Assembly (NCBI RefSeq): GCF_001921205.1
Contig: NZ_MSIE01000020.1
Span: 1-37,958 of the forward strand
Direction of reading: 5' to 3'
Source: Actinophytocola xanthii
GTDB lineage: Bacteria; Actinomycetota; Actinomycetes; Mycobacteriales; Pseudonocardiaceae
Length of the DNA stretch: 37,958 nucleotides
Below, in pieces: positions 1-8,331 of the stretch; within the stretch, counting starts at the first letter, position 1; each line of letters opens with the position of its first letter. The notes below the pieces were generated by a model. It saw only the letters and a list, made by a program, of their open reading frames with translations. It was not told the origin of the DNA and searched no databases. The translations under genes and the position numbers were made by a program.

Positions 1-37
1 GCGCCGGTTAAAGCGTCCGCCTCAGGCTCACCCTCAG

Positions 38-490
38 CTACGCGTGCCTGGTGTCCTCGAGGTCTCGGAGGAACCGGGATGCCGCTCCTGTCTGGTCGAT
101 GTATCCGCGGCGCCGGTAGAACTCGTGCGCGGTCCCGCGCCGGTCCGCGCTGGTGACCTCCATGCGTAGGCATCCCCACCGGTTGGCGAACGACTCCGCG
201 GCCGTCACGAGCTGGCCGCCCACGCCTCTGCCGCGTGCTCGGTCGGCGACGACCAGCGCGACGATCCGCGCCCACGCGCCGGCGCGTTCGAAGAACGGGC
301 AGATGTGGACCGCGACGAGGCCGAGGATGTCTCCGTCCACCTCGGCCACATAGGCCGCGCTGGAGGGGTCGTGCCGCCAGGCCTGGATGCGGGACGCCGT
401 TGTCGCGGCGTCGTCCGGGGGATAGCCCAGTTGGTCGAGCAACTCGTTGACCGCCGCGGCGTCGGTGGTCCGTGCCAGTCGTATCTGCAT
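38..490 (-). CDS. GNAT-family N-acetyltransferase
   Basis: About 150 residues, the size of a single GNAT domain, which transfers an acyl group from acyl-CoA to an amine. The acetyl-CoA pyrophosphate-binding loop is visible around residues 84-95 (RARGRGVGGQLV), after a beta strand IVALVV. The C-terminal half has the usual HEFYRRRGY element before the last strand. I chose the ATG at 490 because the upstream ATG at 532 would run into vanX, whereas 490 leaves a 22-nt gap after the vanX stop. Same strand and close spacing suggest it is the last gene of the vanHAX transcript. The substrate is unknown. Linkage to vanHAX may be incidental, and I see nothing that ties it to glycopeptide modification. 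Confidence 0.85.
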   Translation of the reverse strand: MQIRLARTTDAAAVNELLDQLGYPPDDAATTASRIQAWRHDPSSAAYVAEVDGDILGLVAVHICPFFERAGAWARIVALVVADRARGRGVGGQLVTAAESFANRWGCLRMEVTSADRRGTAHEFYRRRGYIDQTGAASRFLRDLEDTRHA

Positions 491-512
491 GCCGTCCTCG
501 GCCGGGGATCGT

Positions 513-1121
513 CTACGTGATCGGGACGTCAAAGTAGGTGTCCGGGTAGGGTTCGTTCTTGAGCGTGTAATGCCACCATTCCTTGTCGTACCGCTGGAAC
601 CCGCAGGTCTCCATGATCACGCGGAGGTGCCGCCGGTTCTCCGACTCGACCTCGGTGATGCCCTCGGCGTCGTGGTGCGAGACCGGGTCCATCAGGTCGT
701 GGTCTCCACCCATCGCCGCGAGCTCCCCGGTGGCGAGGTGGTAGAGGGTCAGGTCGACGGTGCTGCCCCGGCTGTGGCCCGACCGGGTGGCGACATACCC
801 TTTGTCGAACATCTCGGCCCGGTCGATGTTCGGATAGTGCCGTGCCTTGCGTCGGCCGTCCTCCGGCTGCTTGGACCATCGCAGGAAACAGTTCACGGCG
901 CGCTGGGGACGATAGCCGTCCCACACGAGCAGGCCGAAGCCGACCGACTCGGCCTTCGCCCGAGCCTCGTCCAGGGCCGCGCACAGCGCTCTCGTGCCGA
1001 CGATGCGGTTCACCAGGTACCCGTCCACCGGTTTTCCGGTGAAGTTGTCCCAGGTGGCGTACTTGGCGTCCCAGCGGATCCCGGGTACGACCTCGTCCAG
1101 GAACACAAAACCGTCCCTCAC
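513..1121 (-). CDS. vanX: D-Ala-D-Ala dipeptidase VanX
   Basis: A 202-residue zinc D,D-dipeptidase that hydrolyses cytoplasmic D-Ala-D-Ala, so that only D-Ala-D-Lac precursors feed peptidoglycan synthesis. The length and active-site positions match enterococcal VanX: zinc ligands His116 and Asp123 in SGHSRGSTVDL, the catalytic Glu181 and zinc ligand His184 in EWWHY, and Arg71 in DGYRPQR. There is no signal peptide, as expected for a cytoplasmic enzyme. Its ATG overlaps the vanA stop by 4 nt, which suggests translational coupling and the canonical H-A-X order. All catalytic residues are intact, so I expect an active enzyme. Confidence 0.97.
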   Translation of the reverse strand: MRDGFVFLDEVVPGIRWDAKYATWDNFTGKPVDGYLVNRIVGTRALCAALDEARAKAESVGFGLLVWDGYRPQRAVNCFLRWSKQPEDGRRKARHYPNIDRAEMFDKGYVATRSGHSRGSTVDLTLYHLATGELAAMGGDHDLMDPVSHHDAEGITEVESENRRHLRVIMETCGFQRYDKEWWHYTLKNEPYPDTYFDVPIT

Positions 1122-2155
1122 TGGAACTTCCCGGTCAGTGTGGAGGAGACCAGCCGGTCGAGCACCTCGCCGAGCGACAACCCGGCGGCGGCCATCATGC
1201 GCGGGTACCGGCTGTAGGAGGTCAGGCCGGGCAGGGTGTTGACCTCGTTGAGGACCACTGTGCCGTCGCGGGTCAGGAACATGTCCACGCGGGACAGACC
1301 ACGGCAGCCCAGGGCGCGGTAGACGGTCTTGGCCGCTTCCTGGACGAGCGCGCGCGACTCCGCCGGGATGTCCGCCGGCACGATGAACGTCGAGTTCTCC
1401 GAGCCGCTCTCCGGGTTGCTCTCCTGGTGGATCCGGAAGAAGCCATGCGTGAGCGCGACCCGGTCCACCTCGCCCACGAACAGGTCCAGGTCGTTCCCGA
1501 GGACCGCGCAGCCGATCTCACTGCCGACGACGGCCTCCTCGACCAGCACCTTCGAGTCGTACCTCCGCGCGGTCTCCACCGCGTCGGGCAGCGCCTCCCG
1601 GGCCGACACCTTGGTGACGCCGAAGGACGAGCCCGAGCGGGCGGGCTTCACGAAGACGGGGTAGACGAGCCCGTCGGGGTCGACGTTCTCGTTCTCCGTG
1701 ACGACCCGGAAGTTCGGCGTCGCGACGCCCGCACTCCTGGCGACCAGGTAGGTGAGGGACTTGTCCATGCACAGGGCCGAGCTCTGGATGTCGCAGCCCG
1801 CGTACGGGATCCCGGAGAGCTCCAGCAAGCCCTGGATCGCACCGTCCTCGCCGAGTTTGCCGTGCAGGACGGGCAGCACCAGGTCCAGCTCGATCGTCTC
1901 GTACCGCCCCTGCTCCACGACCAGCAGCCCCCGCACGCTCCGGTCCGGCGACAGGACGACCGTCCGGCCGTCGTCCTCCCAGCCCGCGTCGGGTCGCTCG
2001 CAGAGCTTCCAGGCGCCGCTCTCGGTGATTCCGACGTAGAACGGCTGGTACTTCTCGGTGTCGAGGCTCCTGGCGACCTCCCGCACGGACTTCACCGAAA
2101 CAGGATGTTCCTCGGAACAACCGCCGAAGATGATTCCGACTCGCAACCTATCCAT
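1118..2155 (-). CDS. vanA: D-alanine--D-lactate ligase (VanA type)
   Basis: An ATP-grasp ligase of 345 residues that joins D-Ala to D-Lac, giving the depsipeptide terminus with low affinity for glycopeptide antibiotics. The N-terminus GIIFGGCSEEHPVS is typical of the Ddl/Van family. The omega-loop contains FRIHQES around residues 240-246. Its His243 corresponds to VanA His244, which favours D-lactate, whereas D-Ala-D-Ala ligases carry a YDYEAKY-type loop. ATP-grasp motifs KPARSGSSFGV and NEVNTLPGLT are present. The frame is open upstream, but the ATG at 2155 starts exactly at the conserved MDRLRVGIIFGG and overlaps the vanH end by 8 nt. VanA versus VanB/VanM-like subtype cannot be settled by eye. 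Confidence 0.96.
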   Translation of the reverse strand: MDRLRVGIIFGGCSEEHPVSVKSVREVARSLDTEKYQPFYVGITESGAWKLCERPDAGWEDDGRTVVLSPDRSVRGLLVVEQGRYETIELDLVLPVLHGKLGEDGAIQGLLELSGIPYAGCDIQSSALCMDKSLTYLVARSAGVATPNFRVVTENENVDPDGLVYPVFVKPARSGSSFGVTKVSAREALPDAVETARRYDSKVLVEEAVVGSEIGCAVLGNDLDLFVGEVDRVALTHGFFRIHQESNPESGSENSTFIVPADIPAESRALVQEAAKTVYRALGCRGLSRVDMFLTRDGTVVLNEVNTLPGLTSYSRYPRMMAAAGLSLGEVLDRLVSSTLTGKFQ

Positions 2156-3188
2156 GATGCATCGCACTTTCGAATCTGAGGCAGTTGATGATGGAGTTCT
2201 CGACGGTGTCGCGTAGCGCGTGGTCCGTGTAGTAGGCGGTGTGCGGGCTGACGAGGACGTTCGGCAGCCCGTGCAGGCGCAGCAACAGTTCGTTCTCGAC
2301 CTGTTCACCCCTGAGGTCGGCGTAGAAGATTCCTTCCTCCCCCTCGAGGACATCCAGCGCCGCCCCGCCCAACCTGCCGCTCTCCAGCGCGGCGACCAGG
2401 GCCTCGGTGTCGACGAGGGAGCCACGTGCGGTGTTGACGACGAACGCGCCGCGCTTCAGCTGCTCGATGCGTCGGCGGTTCAGGAGGTGGCGCGTGTCCC
2501 CGGCGAGTGGCGTGTGGAGCGTCACGATGTCGCTCTGCATCAACAGGTCGTCCAGGGGGACGTAGTCGGCGGAGGTCTGCGGGTTGATGTCGTAGGCAAG
2601 GATCTGGCAGCCGAAGGCACGCAGCCGGTCGATGACCGCGGCGCCGATGCGCCCTGTTCCGACCACGCCGACGGTCAGGTCACGCAGCTCCCTCCCCCGC
2701 ACCTCACCGAGTCGGTAGTCGTGCACCTCGACCCGGCGGATGAGGGACTTGGCGTGCCGTACCGCCATCAGCATCAGCATCAACGTGTAGTCGGCCACGC
2801 TGTCCGGCGAGTAGGCGACGTTCTCGACGGAGATGCCGACGCTCTCGGCGTACCGCACGTCCAGGTGGTTGTAGCCGATGCTGCGCGTGGAGACGTACCG
2901 CACGCCGGCACGGCTCAGCGCGAGCAGGGTCGGGTTCGTGACCCGGGTCTTGTGTCCGATGCTGATGCACCGGTTGCCGACAGCCAGTTCCGCGTTGGCT
3001 TCGGACACCGCGACCTCGGTGATCGTCGGCACCACACCGATACGAGCCGCCAGCTCGCGGAACAGGGCGGCCTCGTCCTGCCCGCATCCGTAGATCGTGA
3101 TGCCCGTTGCCGGGCGGTCCGAGAACGACACGGTCGCCGGCGAGCGGATGGGGCGGGCCGCCGTTCGTGCTGGCTCCCTGTAGGTCAT
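2148..3188 (-). CDS. vanH: D-lactate dehydrogenase VanH
   Basis: A 346-residue D-2-hydroxyacid dehydrogenase that reduces pyruvate to D-lactate for the adjacent ligase. The nucleotide-binding motif VGTGRIG lies at residues 176-182, with Asp200 at the end of the following strand (YDINP), as in NAD-preferring members. Catalytic residues include Arg255 (NTARG), Glu in LDVLEGEE and His316 in SPHTAYYT. STRSIGYNHLD and NVAYSPDSVADYT are VanH-type signatures. The start at 3188 gives about 28 residues ahead of the family core (GITIYGC); a GTG at 3131 is an alternative, but neither has a strong ribosome-binding site. First gene of the H-A-X operon. No regulatory genes flank it on the right, and the left side runs out of the window. 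Confidence 0.96.
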   Translation of the reverse strand: MTYREPARTAARPIRSPATVSFSDRPATGITIYGCGQDEAALFRELAARIGVVPTITEVAVSEANAELAVGNRCISIGHKTRVTNPTLLALSRAGVRYVSTRSIGYNHLDVRYAESVGISVENVAYSPDSVADYTLMLMLMAVRHAKSLIRRVEVHDYRLGEVRGRELRDLTVGVVGTGRIGAAVIDRLRAFGCQILAYDINPQTSADYVPLDDLLMQSDIVTLHTPLAGDTRHLLNRRRIEQLKRGAFVVNTARGSLVDTEALVAALESGRLGGAALDVLEGEEGIFYADLRGEQVENELLLRLHGLPNVLVSPHTAYYTDHALRDTVENSIINCLRFESAMHHG

Positions 3189-3355
3189 GGCCGCCAGTCA
3201 AGGCAGCGCGACGTTGCCAGCGCGTATGTGCTTTCCGATATGCCGGCGAGATGTTACCCACGAGTAGGGTCCGCGGTACCGCGCCCGGTCCGGCTGGGGC
3301 ACGATCGGCGGTGGCTCGCCGCCGCGCGTCGGGTCCGGACACGAGGGAGGGTGCG
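3189..3355. promoter_or_regulatory. Divergent intergenic region upstream of vanHAX
   Basis: This 167-nt gap separates vanH (minus) from a TIGR03086 gene (plus) and must hold the vanHAX promoter. On the minus strand a TAACAT hexamer is a possible -10 for vanH, but I find no convincing -35 at the right spacing. I cannot identify VanR boxes by eye. On the plus strand GAGGGAGG just before 3356 serves as the ribosome-binding site of the next gene. Position is supported by the divergent genes; the exact elements are not. Confidence 0.4.
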
Positions 3356-3955
3356 ATGACCGAGCACGGTGTGGGCGAGGTGCGCGAGCTGCACCGGCGG
3401 GCGCTGTCGGCCACCGGAGAGGTCGTCGCCGGCGTGCGACCCGCGGACCTCGGTCGGCCCACCCCATGTGCCAGGTGGTCGCTCGAGGACCTGCTGGTGC
3501 ACCTGGTGAACGAGAACCGCGGCTACGCGGCCGGCGCGCTGGGCGCGCCCGCGATCGTGTCCATCTGGTACTCGGCGGACCTCGAACCCGGTCCGTACAG
3601 CGCCTACCAGGAGTCCGCGGACCGGGTCCGGCGGGCCTTCGCCACCCCGGGTGTGCACGAGGGCAGCATCGAGGTGCGGGAGTTCGACCACCTCCCCGCG
3701 CCGGTCGCCATCGGGATGCACTTCGTCGACGTCCTCGTGCACGGATGGGACGTGGCCGTCAGCATCGGCGAGCCCTACCGACCCGATCCCCGGTCGGCGG
3801 CCACCGCGCTCGCGATCGCCTCCGGATGGCCGCCCGACCATCGGCGCCGCGCCGAGTTCGGCCCCGCGGTGGCCGTGCCGGACACCGCCTCGGACTTCGC
3901 CCGGCTGCTCGGGCTGCTGGGCCGCGACCCGGCGTGGCGACCGCCGCGGAGCTGA
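3356..3955 (+). CDS. TIGR03086-family protein (maleylpyruvate isomerase N-terminal/DinB-like fold)
   Basis: A 199-residue actinobacterial protein of the mycothiol-dependent maleylpyruvate isomerase/DinB four-helix superfamily. The N-terminal stretch with PCARWSLEDLLVHLVNEN (about residues 37-54) and the later MHFVDVLVHGWDVA (121-134) are the usual signatures. His49, His122/His129 and nearby acidic residues could form the metal site. The ATG at 3356 was chosen over longer upstream openings because it follows GAGGGAGG at a good distance and begins at the family N-terminus. Members may use mycothiol as cofactor in isomerase or transferase reactions, but the substrate of this one is unknown. It is divergent from vanHAX and probably independent of it. 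Confidence 0.8.
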   Translation: MTEHGVGEVRELHRRALSATGEVVAGVRPADLGRPTPCARWSLEDLLVHLVNENRGYAAGALGAPAIVSIWYSADLEPGPYSAYQESADRVRRAFATPGVHEGSIEVREFDHLPAPVAIGMHFVDVLVHGWDVAVSIGEPYRPDPRSAATALAIASGWPPDHRRRAEFGPAVAVPDTASDFARLLGLLGRDPAWRPPRS

Positions 3956-4006
3956 CCGGAGGCGTCCGGCCCGAGTGCACCGACGGCAAGATAGCCAGAT
4001 GACCGG

Positions 4007-4012
4007 TATATG
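4007..4012 (+). promoter_or_regulatory. Possible -10 element of the PadR gene
   Basis: TATATG stands out as the only AT-rich hexamer here and ends 8 nt before the PadR ATG, which would give a very short or leaderless transcript. The bases ATATG-TTGAT-CGTAT around it form an imperfect inverted repeat that could be an autoregulatory PadR site. I see no good -35, so this is tentative. Confidence 0.35.
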
Positions 4013-4020
4013 TTGATCGT

Positions 4021-4356
4021 ATGACCGACGCCCTGCGGGAGCCGACGTTCCTGATCCTGACCGCGTTGGCCGCACGCCCGCAGCACGGCTACGGGATCCT
4101 GCGCGACGTCGAGGAGATCTCCGGGGGCCGGGTGCAACTGCGCGCCGGGACCGTCTACACCGCACTGGACCGGCTGCGTACGGACGGGTGGGTGGCCGTC
4201 GACCGCGAGGAGGTCGTGGAGAGCCGGCTGCGTCGTTACTACCGGCTGACCGACACGGGGGCAGCCAGACTGGAGGCCGAGGTGACCAGGATGCGGGCAC
4301 ACACCCTCGCGGCGGAGAAACGGCTGCGGGCCCGGCTCGCGGGAGGCACCGCGTGA
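4021..4356 (+). CDS. PadR-family transcriptional regulator
   Basis: A 111-residue winged-helix repressor. The PadR signature is complete: LREPTFLILTALAARPQHGYGI at the start, then GTVYTALDRLRTDGWV as recognition helix and wing, then RRYYRLTDTGAARLEAE. The C-terminal helix is short, as in the small PadR subfamily that dimerises through one helix. PadR proteins typically repress an adjacent transporter or membrane protein and are released by small ligands. Here the stop overlaps the GTG of the next gene (4353) by 4 nt, so the two are translationally coupled. The ligand is unknown. Confidence 0.93.
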   Translation: MTDALREPTFLILTALAARPQHGYGILRDVEEISGGRVQLRAGTVYTALDRLRTDGWVAVDREEVVESRLRRYYRLTDTGAARLEAEVTRMRAHTLAAEKRLRARLAGGTA

Positions 4357-5287
4357 CCGACCTCGAACGGCGTTATCGGCGGCTGCTCGCCCTGTACCCG
4401 CGTGACCACCGCGAGCGCACCGGCGAGGAGATGCTCGCCGTCCTGGTCGCGGACGCCGGTGACCGGAGCCGACCGGGGTGGCGGGAGACCGCGAACCTGC
4501 TGTGGGCCGCGGCACGGCTGCACCTGCGCCGGCTGGTGGCGGCCGACGGCGGGGTCGAGCCCGGCGACGTGCTCGCGGTCGTGAGCCTGCTGGGCCCGGT
4601 GGCCCTGTTGGCCGGCGCCGCGGGCAGCGTGCACGAGCTGGCGTGGTGGGTCCGGGCCGGCGCGGTGGGGCAGCTGCCGTGGAGCGAGCAGGTCCCCGAC
4701 CTGCCGGTGTGGCTGGTCTGGTTCGCCGTCGCCGTGGCCGCCTGTTCCGGTGGCGGCGCGCCGCGGCGGCCGGCGCCTGGCTGGGGGTGGTCGGTTTCCT
4801 GCTGCTCGCGATGTTCGGCTCGACCTCCTACCTCTGGATCGGGCCGGGTGCCGGCTGGGTGCTCCTCGGCGTGGTCACCGCGGCGGCACTGACCTGGTCG
4901 GCGGGCCCGGCGCGGGGGCGGGAGCTCGTGGGCTGGCAGGCGGTACCCGTGGCGGCGGGGGCCGCCGTCGTCGTGGTCGCGCTCGAGGTCCTCCTCTACG
5001 GCGAGCCGTTCCTGCTGTGGCTGGAGCTCGCGGTGATGGCCGTCGGCGCCCTCGCGGCGTGCGGCCGGGACTCCCGCGTGGGCCGGCGGGCCGCGCTGGT
5101 GCTCGTGCTGCCGGTGATGACGGCCCTGCTGGCCGATCCCCTGCTCTACGGGGAGAACGGTCCCGCCCCGCTCGGCCACGCACGCCCGGGGGTGGTGGCC
5201 CTGGTCTTCTACGGCGTGCCGGTCCTGGTGCTGCTCGCCCTCGGCGCCCTCCCCCGTCGGCTCGGCCGCCGCGAGCCTGTCGCGTAG
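4353..5287 (+). pseudogene. PadR-coupled integral membrane protein, interrupted by a frameshift
   Basis: From the GTG at 4353 the first frame encodes a cytoplasmic segment common in actinobacterial PadR-linked membrane proteins (RRYRRLLALYPRDHRERTGEE), then two hydrophobic stretches ending near VWLVWFAVAVAAC (about 4710-4742). After that the frame turns into arginine/cysteine-rich noise. The membrane-protein pattern resumes in the frame one base back, at GAWLGVVGFLLLAMFG (from about 4770), and continues through several hydrophobic helices to the stop at 5285-5287. The span of 935 nt plus one base is an exact multiple of three (312 codons), which fits a single-base deletion between about 4742 and 4772, inside a very GC-rich run. 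It may be a true pseudogene, a sequencing error or, less likely, programmed slippage. Function unknown. Confidence 0.75.
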
Positions 5288-5340
5288 TCGCCAACTATCG
5301 TCGGGGTAGGGCACGACGGCGGGCGAGAGGACACAACCGG

Positions 5341-6501
5341 ATGGCACGGACCGAGACCCGGGGGCGAACGGGGCGCCGAGGAGCCTTCTTCGGGATCATG
5401 GTCGTCGCGGTCACGCTGCTGTTCGGGGTGCCCTGGGCGGCGTTGGTCCTGGTGCCCGGCTGGTCCACGCCGGTGGTCGCGGCGAGCAGCGCGGTGTTCC
5501 TGGCCGGCGCGGTCTCCCTGCCCTGGTTGATGGTGCTCGGGCACGGGCGGGGCAGCGACGCGGCGGCCCGGGTCGGGGACACCCTGCTCGGCGTGGTCTG
5601 GGTGCTGTTCGCCTGGTCGGTGATCGGGTTCCTGGTCCGGCTCGTGCTCTCCGCGCTCGGCCTTCCCGAGGCCGCGCGGGCGGTGCCGATCGCGGTCGTG
5701 GTGGTCACCGCCGTGCTCGTGGCCTGGGGTGTCACCGAGGCGATGCGGGTCCCCCGCGTGCGCCGGGTCGAGGTGCGCCTGCCGAGGTTGGGCCGGGGCC
5801 TGGACGGCGTGACGGTCGCCCTGCTCGCCGACACCCATTTCGGGCCGATCAACCGGACGAGGTGGTCGGAGCGGACCGCCGCGGCGGTCAACCGGCTCGA
5901 GCCGGACATCGTCTGCCACGCTGGGGACATCGCCGACGGGACCGTCGAGCAGCGGCGGGAGCAGGCCGCCCCACTCGGCACGATCAGGGCCCGGCTGGCC
6001 CGCGTGTGCGTCACCGGCAACCACGAGTACTTCGGCGAGGCCCAGACCTGGCTCGACCACCTCGCCGAGCTCGGCTGGGAACCCCTGCACAACCGGCACC
6101 TCACGGTCGAGCGCGGCGGCGATCGGCTCGTGGTCGCCGGCGTCGACGACGCCATCGCCGGGGCATCCGGGCTCGCCGGTCACGGCGCCGACCACGCCAC
6201 CGCGCTCGCCGGTGCCGACCCGGACCTGCCCGTGCTGCTGTTGGCCCACCAACCGCGCCAGGTGCGCCAGGCGGTCGAGGCCGGGATCGACCTCCAGGTG
6301 TCCGGGCACACGCACGGCGGCCAGATCTGGCCCTTCCACTACCTGGTCCGGGTGGACCAGCCGACCGTGCACGGGCTGTCCCGGCACGGCGAGCGCACAC
6401 AGCTCTACACGACCCGCGGGGCGGGGTTCTGGGGTCCGCCGCTCCGAATCTTCGCACCGAGCGAGATCAGCCTGCTCACCCTGCGCGCGGGCGAGGCCTG
6501 A
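5341..6501 (+). CDS. Membrane-anchored calcineurin-like metallophosphoesterase (YkuE/YaeI type)
   Basis: 386 residues: four hydrophobic segments in residues 15-133, then a metallophosphoesterase domain. The dimetal motifs are complete: Asp164-x-His166 (ADTHFG), Asp196 (GDIADG), Asn227-His228 (GNHEY), His303 (LAHQP) and His323-x-His325 (GHTHGGQIW). The spacing matches YkuE/YaeI-like enzymes that act on lipid-linked or nucleotide phosphoesters at the membrane. GAGAGG at 5325-5330 supports the ATG at 5341. It is separated from the frameshifted gene by 53 nt and may share its transcript. The substrate is unknown. It is not the vancomycin-linked VanJ, which belongs to a different (EEP) fold. Confidence 0.88.
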   Translation: MARTETRGRTGRRGAFFGIMVVAVTLLFGVPWAALVLVPGWSTPVVAASSAVFLAGAVSLPWLMVLGHGRGSDAAARVGDTLLGVVWVLFAWSVIGFLVRLVLSALGLPEAARAVPIAVVVVTAVLVAWGVTEAMRVPRVRRVEVRLPRLGRGLDGVTVALLADTHFGPINRTRWSERTAAAVNRLEPDIVCHAGDIADGTVEQRREQAAPLGTIRARLARVCVTGNHEYFGEAQTWLDHLAELGWEPLHNRHLTVERGGDRLVVAGVDDAIAGASGLAGHGADHATALAGADPDLPVLLLAHQPRQVRQAVEAGIDLQVSGHTHGGQIWPFHYLVRVDQPTVHGLSRHGERTQLYTTRGAGFWGPPLRIFAPSEISLLTLRAGEA

Positions 6502-6601
6502 CGGCCTTTTTCTGGCCGCGTTCTGGCCATTCGCCACGTCCGGGTCATCTTGTGGAAAACACGGCAACATTTTCCCGGCCCGTGCGACTGTTCTCGTGAG
6601 C

Positions 6602-6619
6602 CGTCGGGAGTTCCCGACG
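6602..6619. promoter_or_regulatory. 8-bp inverted repeat upstream of the membrane/cyclase-like pair
   Basis: CGTCGGGA and TCCCGACG flank two bases, in the 144-nt gap before the gene at 6646. It lies about 26 nt upstream of the start. It could be an operator or a short hairpin in the leader. There is no other evidence. Confidence 0.3.
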
Positions 6620-6645
6620 CCTGGGGCCAGGGAGCAACCGCAGTG

Positions 6646-8331
6646 ATGCGCGACGACACGACCCGGTATCTGTGCGCCGCCGCCCACGAGGACTCGACGT
6701 TCGCCAACCAGGCGATCCGTGAGTTCCTCGTCGAGGACACCCGACCGGTGCCACCTGCTCCGGGCGTGGACGCGCCCGCCGTCCTCGGCGAGGCGATCGC
6801 CGCCCGAACCCGGCGAAAGCTGCGCGACAGCGCGCTGCTCGCGCTGTTCCTGGCTTTCGCCGTGCTCGCGCCGCTCGATCTGCTGCTCTACTGGGTCGTC
6901 CTGGCCGTCCTGTTCAGCATCGGCGCCATCACCCGGGCCAGGAAGGACGCCGAGCTTCGCACCGAGATCTCCAACGGCGGTCCGGCGGTACTCGCGACGA
7001 TCGTGATCAGCGCGGTGTTCCTGTACCTGCTGTACGACTACCTCGCCTCCTCGCCCGGTGGGGCCGGCGTCCCGCCGGGGTACTACCCGTACCCGGTCGA
7101 GCCGGACTCGGCCCTCCCGGTGGCGCTCGGCACCAGCGCGCTCGTCGCCGCGATGCTCGTCGTCCTCCTGTGGGACCGGCTCGTGGTGTGGCGGCACCTG
7201 CGGGACCGGTTCTGGCCCAACCACCTCGGCGGCGCGGTACCACCGCTGCCGGACCGAAGCGTCTTCCGCCTGAGCCCGGAACGCTTCACGAACCAGTTGT
7301 GGCGCCACCACAACAACGCGCCCACGATGGCCCCGCCCACCGGGAACGGTTCAGCGGGGGTGCCGATGACGGTCTACCGCGGCTTCGAGCCGTTCGTCGG
7401 CGCGGGCCTGCGCCACGAGCCCTGGTCGATTGCCGTGCCGCTGGAACGGATCCCCGACGTGGAGCCGACGATCTCGCTCGGGACCGACACGCTCTACGCG
7501 GCGATCCAGCGCGAGGTCGGCTCGCTGCGCGAGGCCAGCACGCTCGCGCCCGGCCGGCGACTTCGCGCCCTGGCGCTGGTCGAGCAGGTCGTCGTGGCCG
7601 CGGACGAGCTCGTCGACCACCTCCACGAGCCGGAGTCCTCGCTCTTTCTCGCCCACCCCGGCGCCGCGCCCTACACCGCGCTGAGCGCGGCGCGGGTCGG
7701 GTCGTTGCGGATGGAGCCGCTGGAGTGGGCCAGGTACTACCACTGCTACCAGGTCGAGACCTGGGACCGGGACCTGGTCGTCTCGGTCTTCGTGCACGTC
7801 GCCGTGGGCGCCGGGGCGTTGTACGTGGAATGGACGCCGTGCCTGCTGCTGCCGATCAGGAAGCGGTACCAGGACATCGACCGCCGGTCCCGCTCCCCGC
7901 TGCGTGCCGTCGGCCAGGCCGTGCTCGACGTACTGCGGCTGCCGGCCACCGTTCCCGAACGCCTCGTGCACCTGCTGACGTTCATCCGGCCCCTTCCGCA
8001 CGCGCCGGGCGCGGTCAACCCCGACAGGTACGGGACGGCGAAGAGCCTGCGGGAGCTGGCAGCCGACCGGAACGTGCACAACTACTTCCAGCTGGCCGAC
8101 GTCGACCGGTACCTGAAGACGATGGAGAGCCGGCTCATCCTGGCGGTGGGCCGCACGATGCGCGAGGCCGGCTACTCCCCGGCCTCCTTCGAGGAGCAGG
8201 CCGCCACGGTGGTGAACAACAACGTCCAGATCGCCGGGTCGGTGGGGGGTTCGGTGGTCGCCGGAACCGGCAACCGGATCCGGACCACCCCAGCTCCCCG
8301 CGCGACCGAACAGGCGGGAAAGGCTCGATGA
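6646..8331 (+). CDS. Multi-spanning membrane protein with C-terminal GSVVAG motif
   Basis: 561 residues, not a family I can name. Hydrophobic segments lie at about 62-95, 112-134 and 153-180, with a further one near 380-405. The rest is a large soluble region with conserved-looking aromatic and charged patches but no recognised catalytic motif. The C-terminus departs from this: residues 524-545 read NNNVQIAGSVGGSVVAGTGN and on, a low-charge Asn/Gly/Val motif followed by a disordered tail. Almost the same motif begins the next protein. AGGGAG at 6629-6634 serves either GTG 6643 or ATG 6646; I used the ATG. Its stop overlaps the next ATG by 4 nt. I infer the two products act together, possibly by motif-motif templating. 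Confidence 0.75.
   Translation: MRDDTTRYLCAAAHEDSTFANQAIREFLVEDTRPVPPAPGVDAPAVLGEAIAARTRRKLRDSALLALFLAFAVLAPLDLLLYWVVLAVLFSIGAITRARKDAELRTEISNGGPAVLATIVISAVFLYLLYDYLASSPGGAGVPPGYYPYPVEPDSALPVALGTSALVAAMLVVLLWDRLVVWRHLRDRFWPNHLGGAVPPLPDRSVFRLSPERFTNQLWRHHNNAPTMAPPTGNGSAGVPMTVYRGFEPFVGAGLRHEPWSIAVPLERIPDVEPTISLGTDTLYAAIQREVGSLREASTLAPGRRLRALALVEQVVVAADELVDHLHEPESSLFLAHPGAAPYTALSAARVGSLRMEPLEWARYYHCYQVETWDRDLVVSVFVHVAVGAGALYVEWTPCLLLPIRKRYQDIDRRSRSPLRAVGQAVLDVLRLPATVPERLVHLLTFIRPLPHAPGAVNPDRYGTAKSLRELAADRNVHNYFQLADVDRYLKTMESRLILAVGRTMREAGYSPASFEEQAATVVNNNVQIAGSVGGSVVAGTGNRIRTTPAPRATEQAGKAR

Noticed and set aside
3356-3955. TIGR03086 gene as part of the resistance operon
   Set aside because: It is transcribed away from vanHAX, and its family has no known role in cell-wall precursor synthesis.
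4742-4772. Programmed -1 frameshift site in the PadR-linked gene
   Set aside because: No slippery heptamer of the X-XXY-YYZ type is visible, only GC-rich repeats. A deletion or sequencing error is simpler.
5341-6501. Metallophosphoesterase as VanJ of the vancomycin resistance cluster
   Set aside because: VanJ belongs to the endonuclease/exonuclease/phosphatase fold. This protein has calcineurin-type motifs (DTH, GDIADG, GNHE, GHTH).
5209-7311. 700-codon open frame antisense to the metallophosphoesterase and membrane protein genes
   Set aside because: No motifs and shadow-type composition. The opposite strand carries genes with complete catalytic motifs and ribosome-binding sites.
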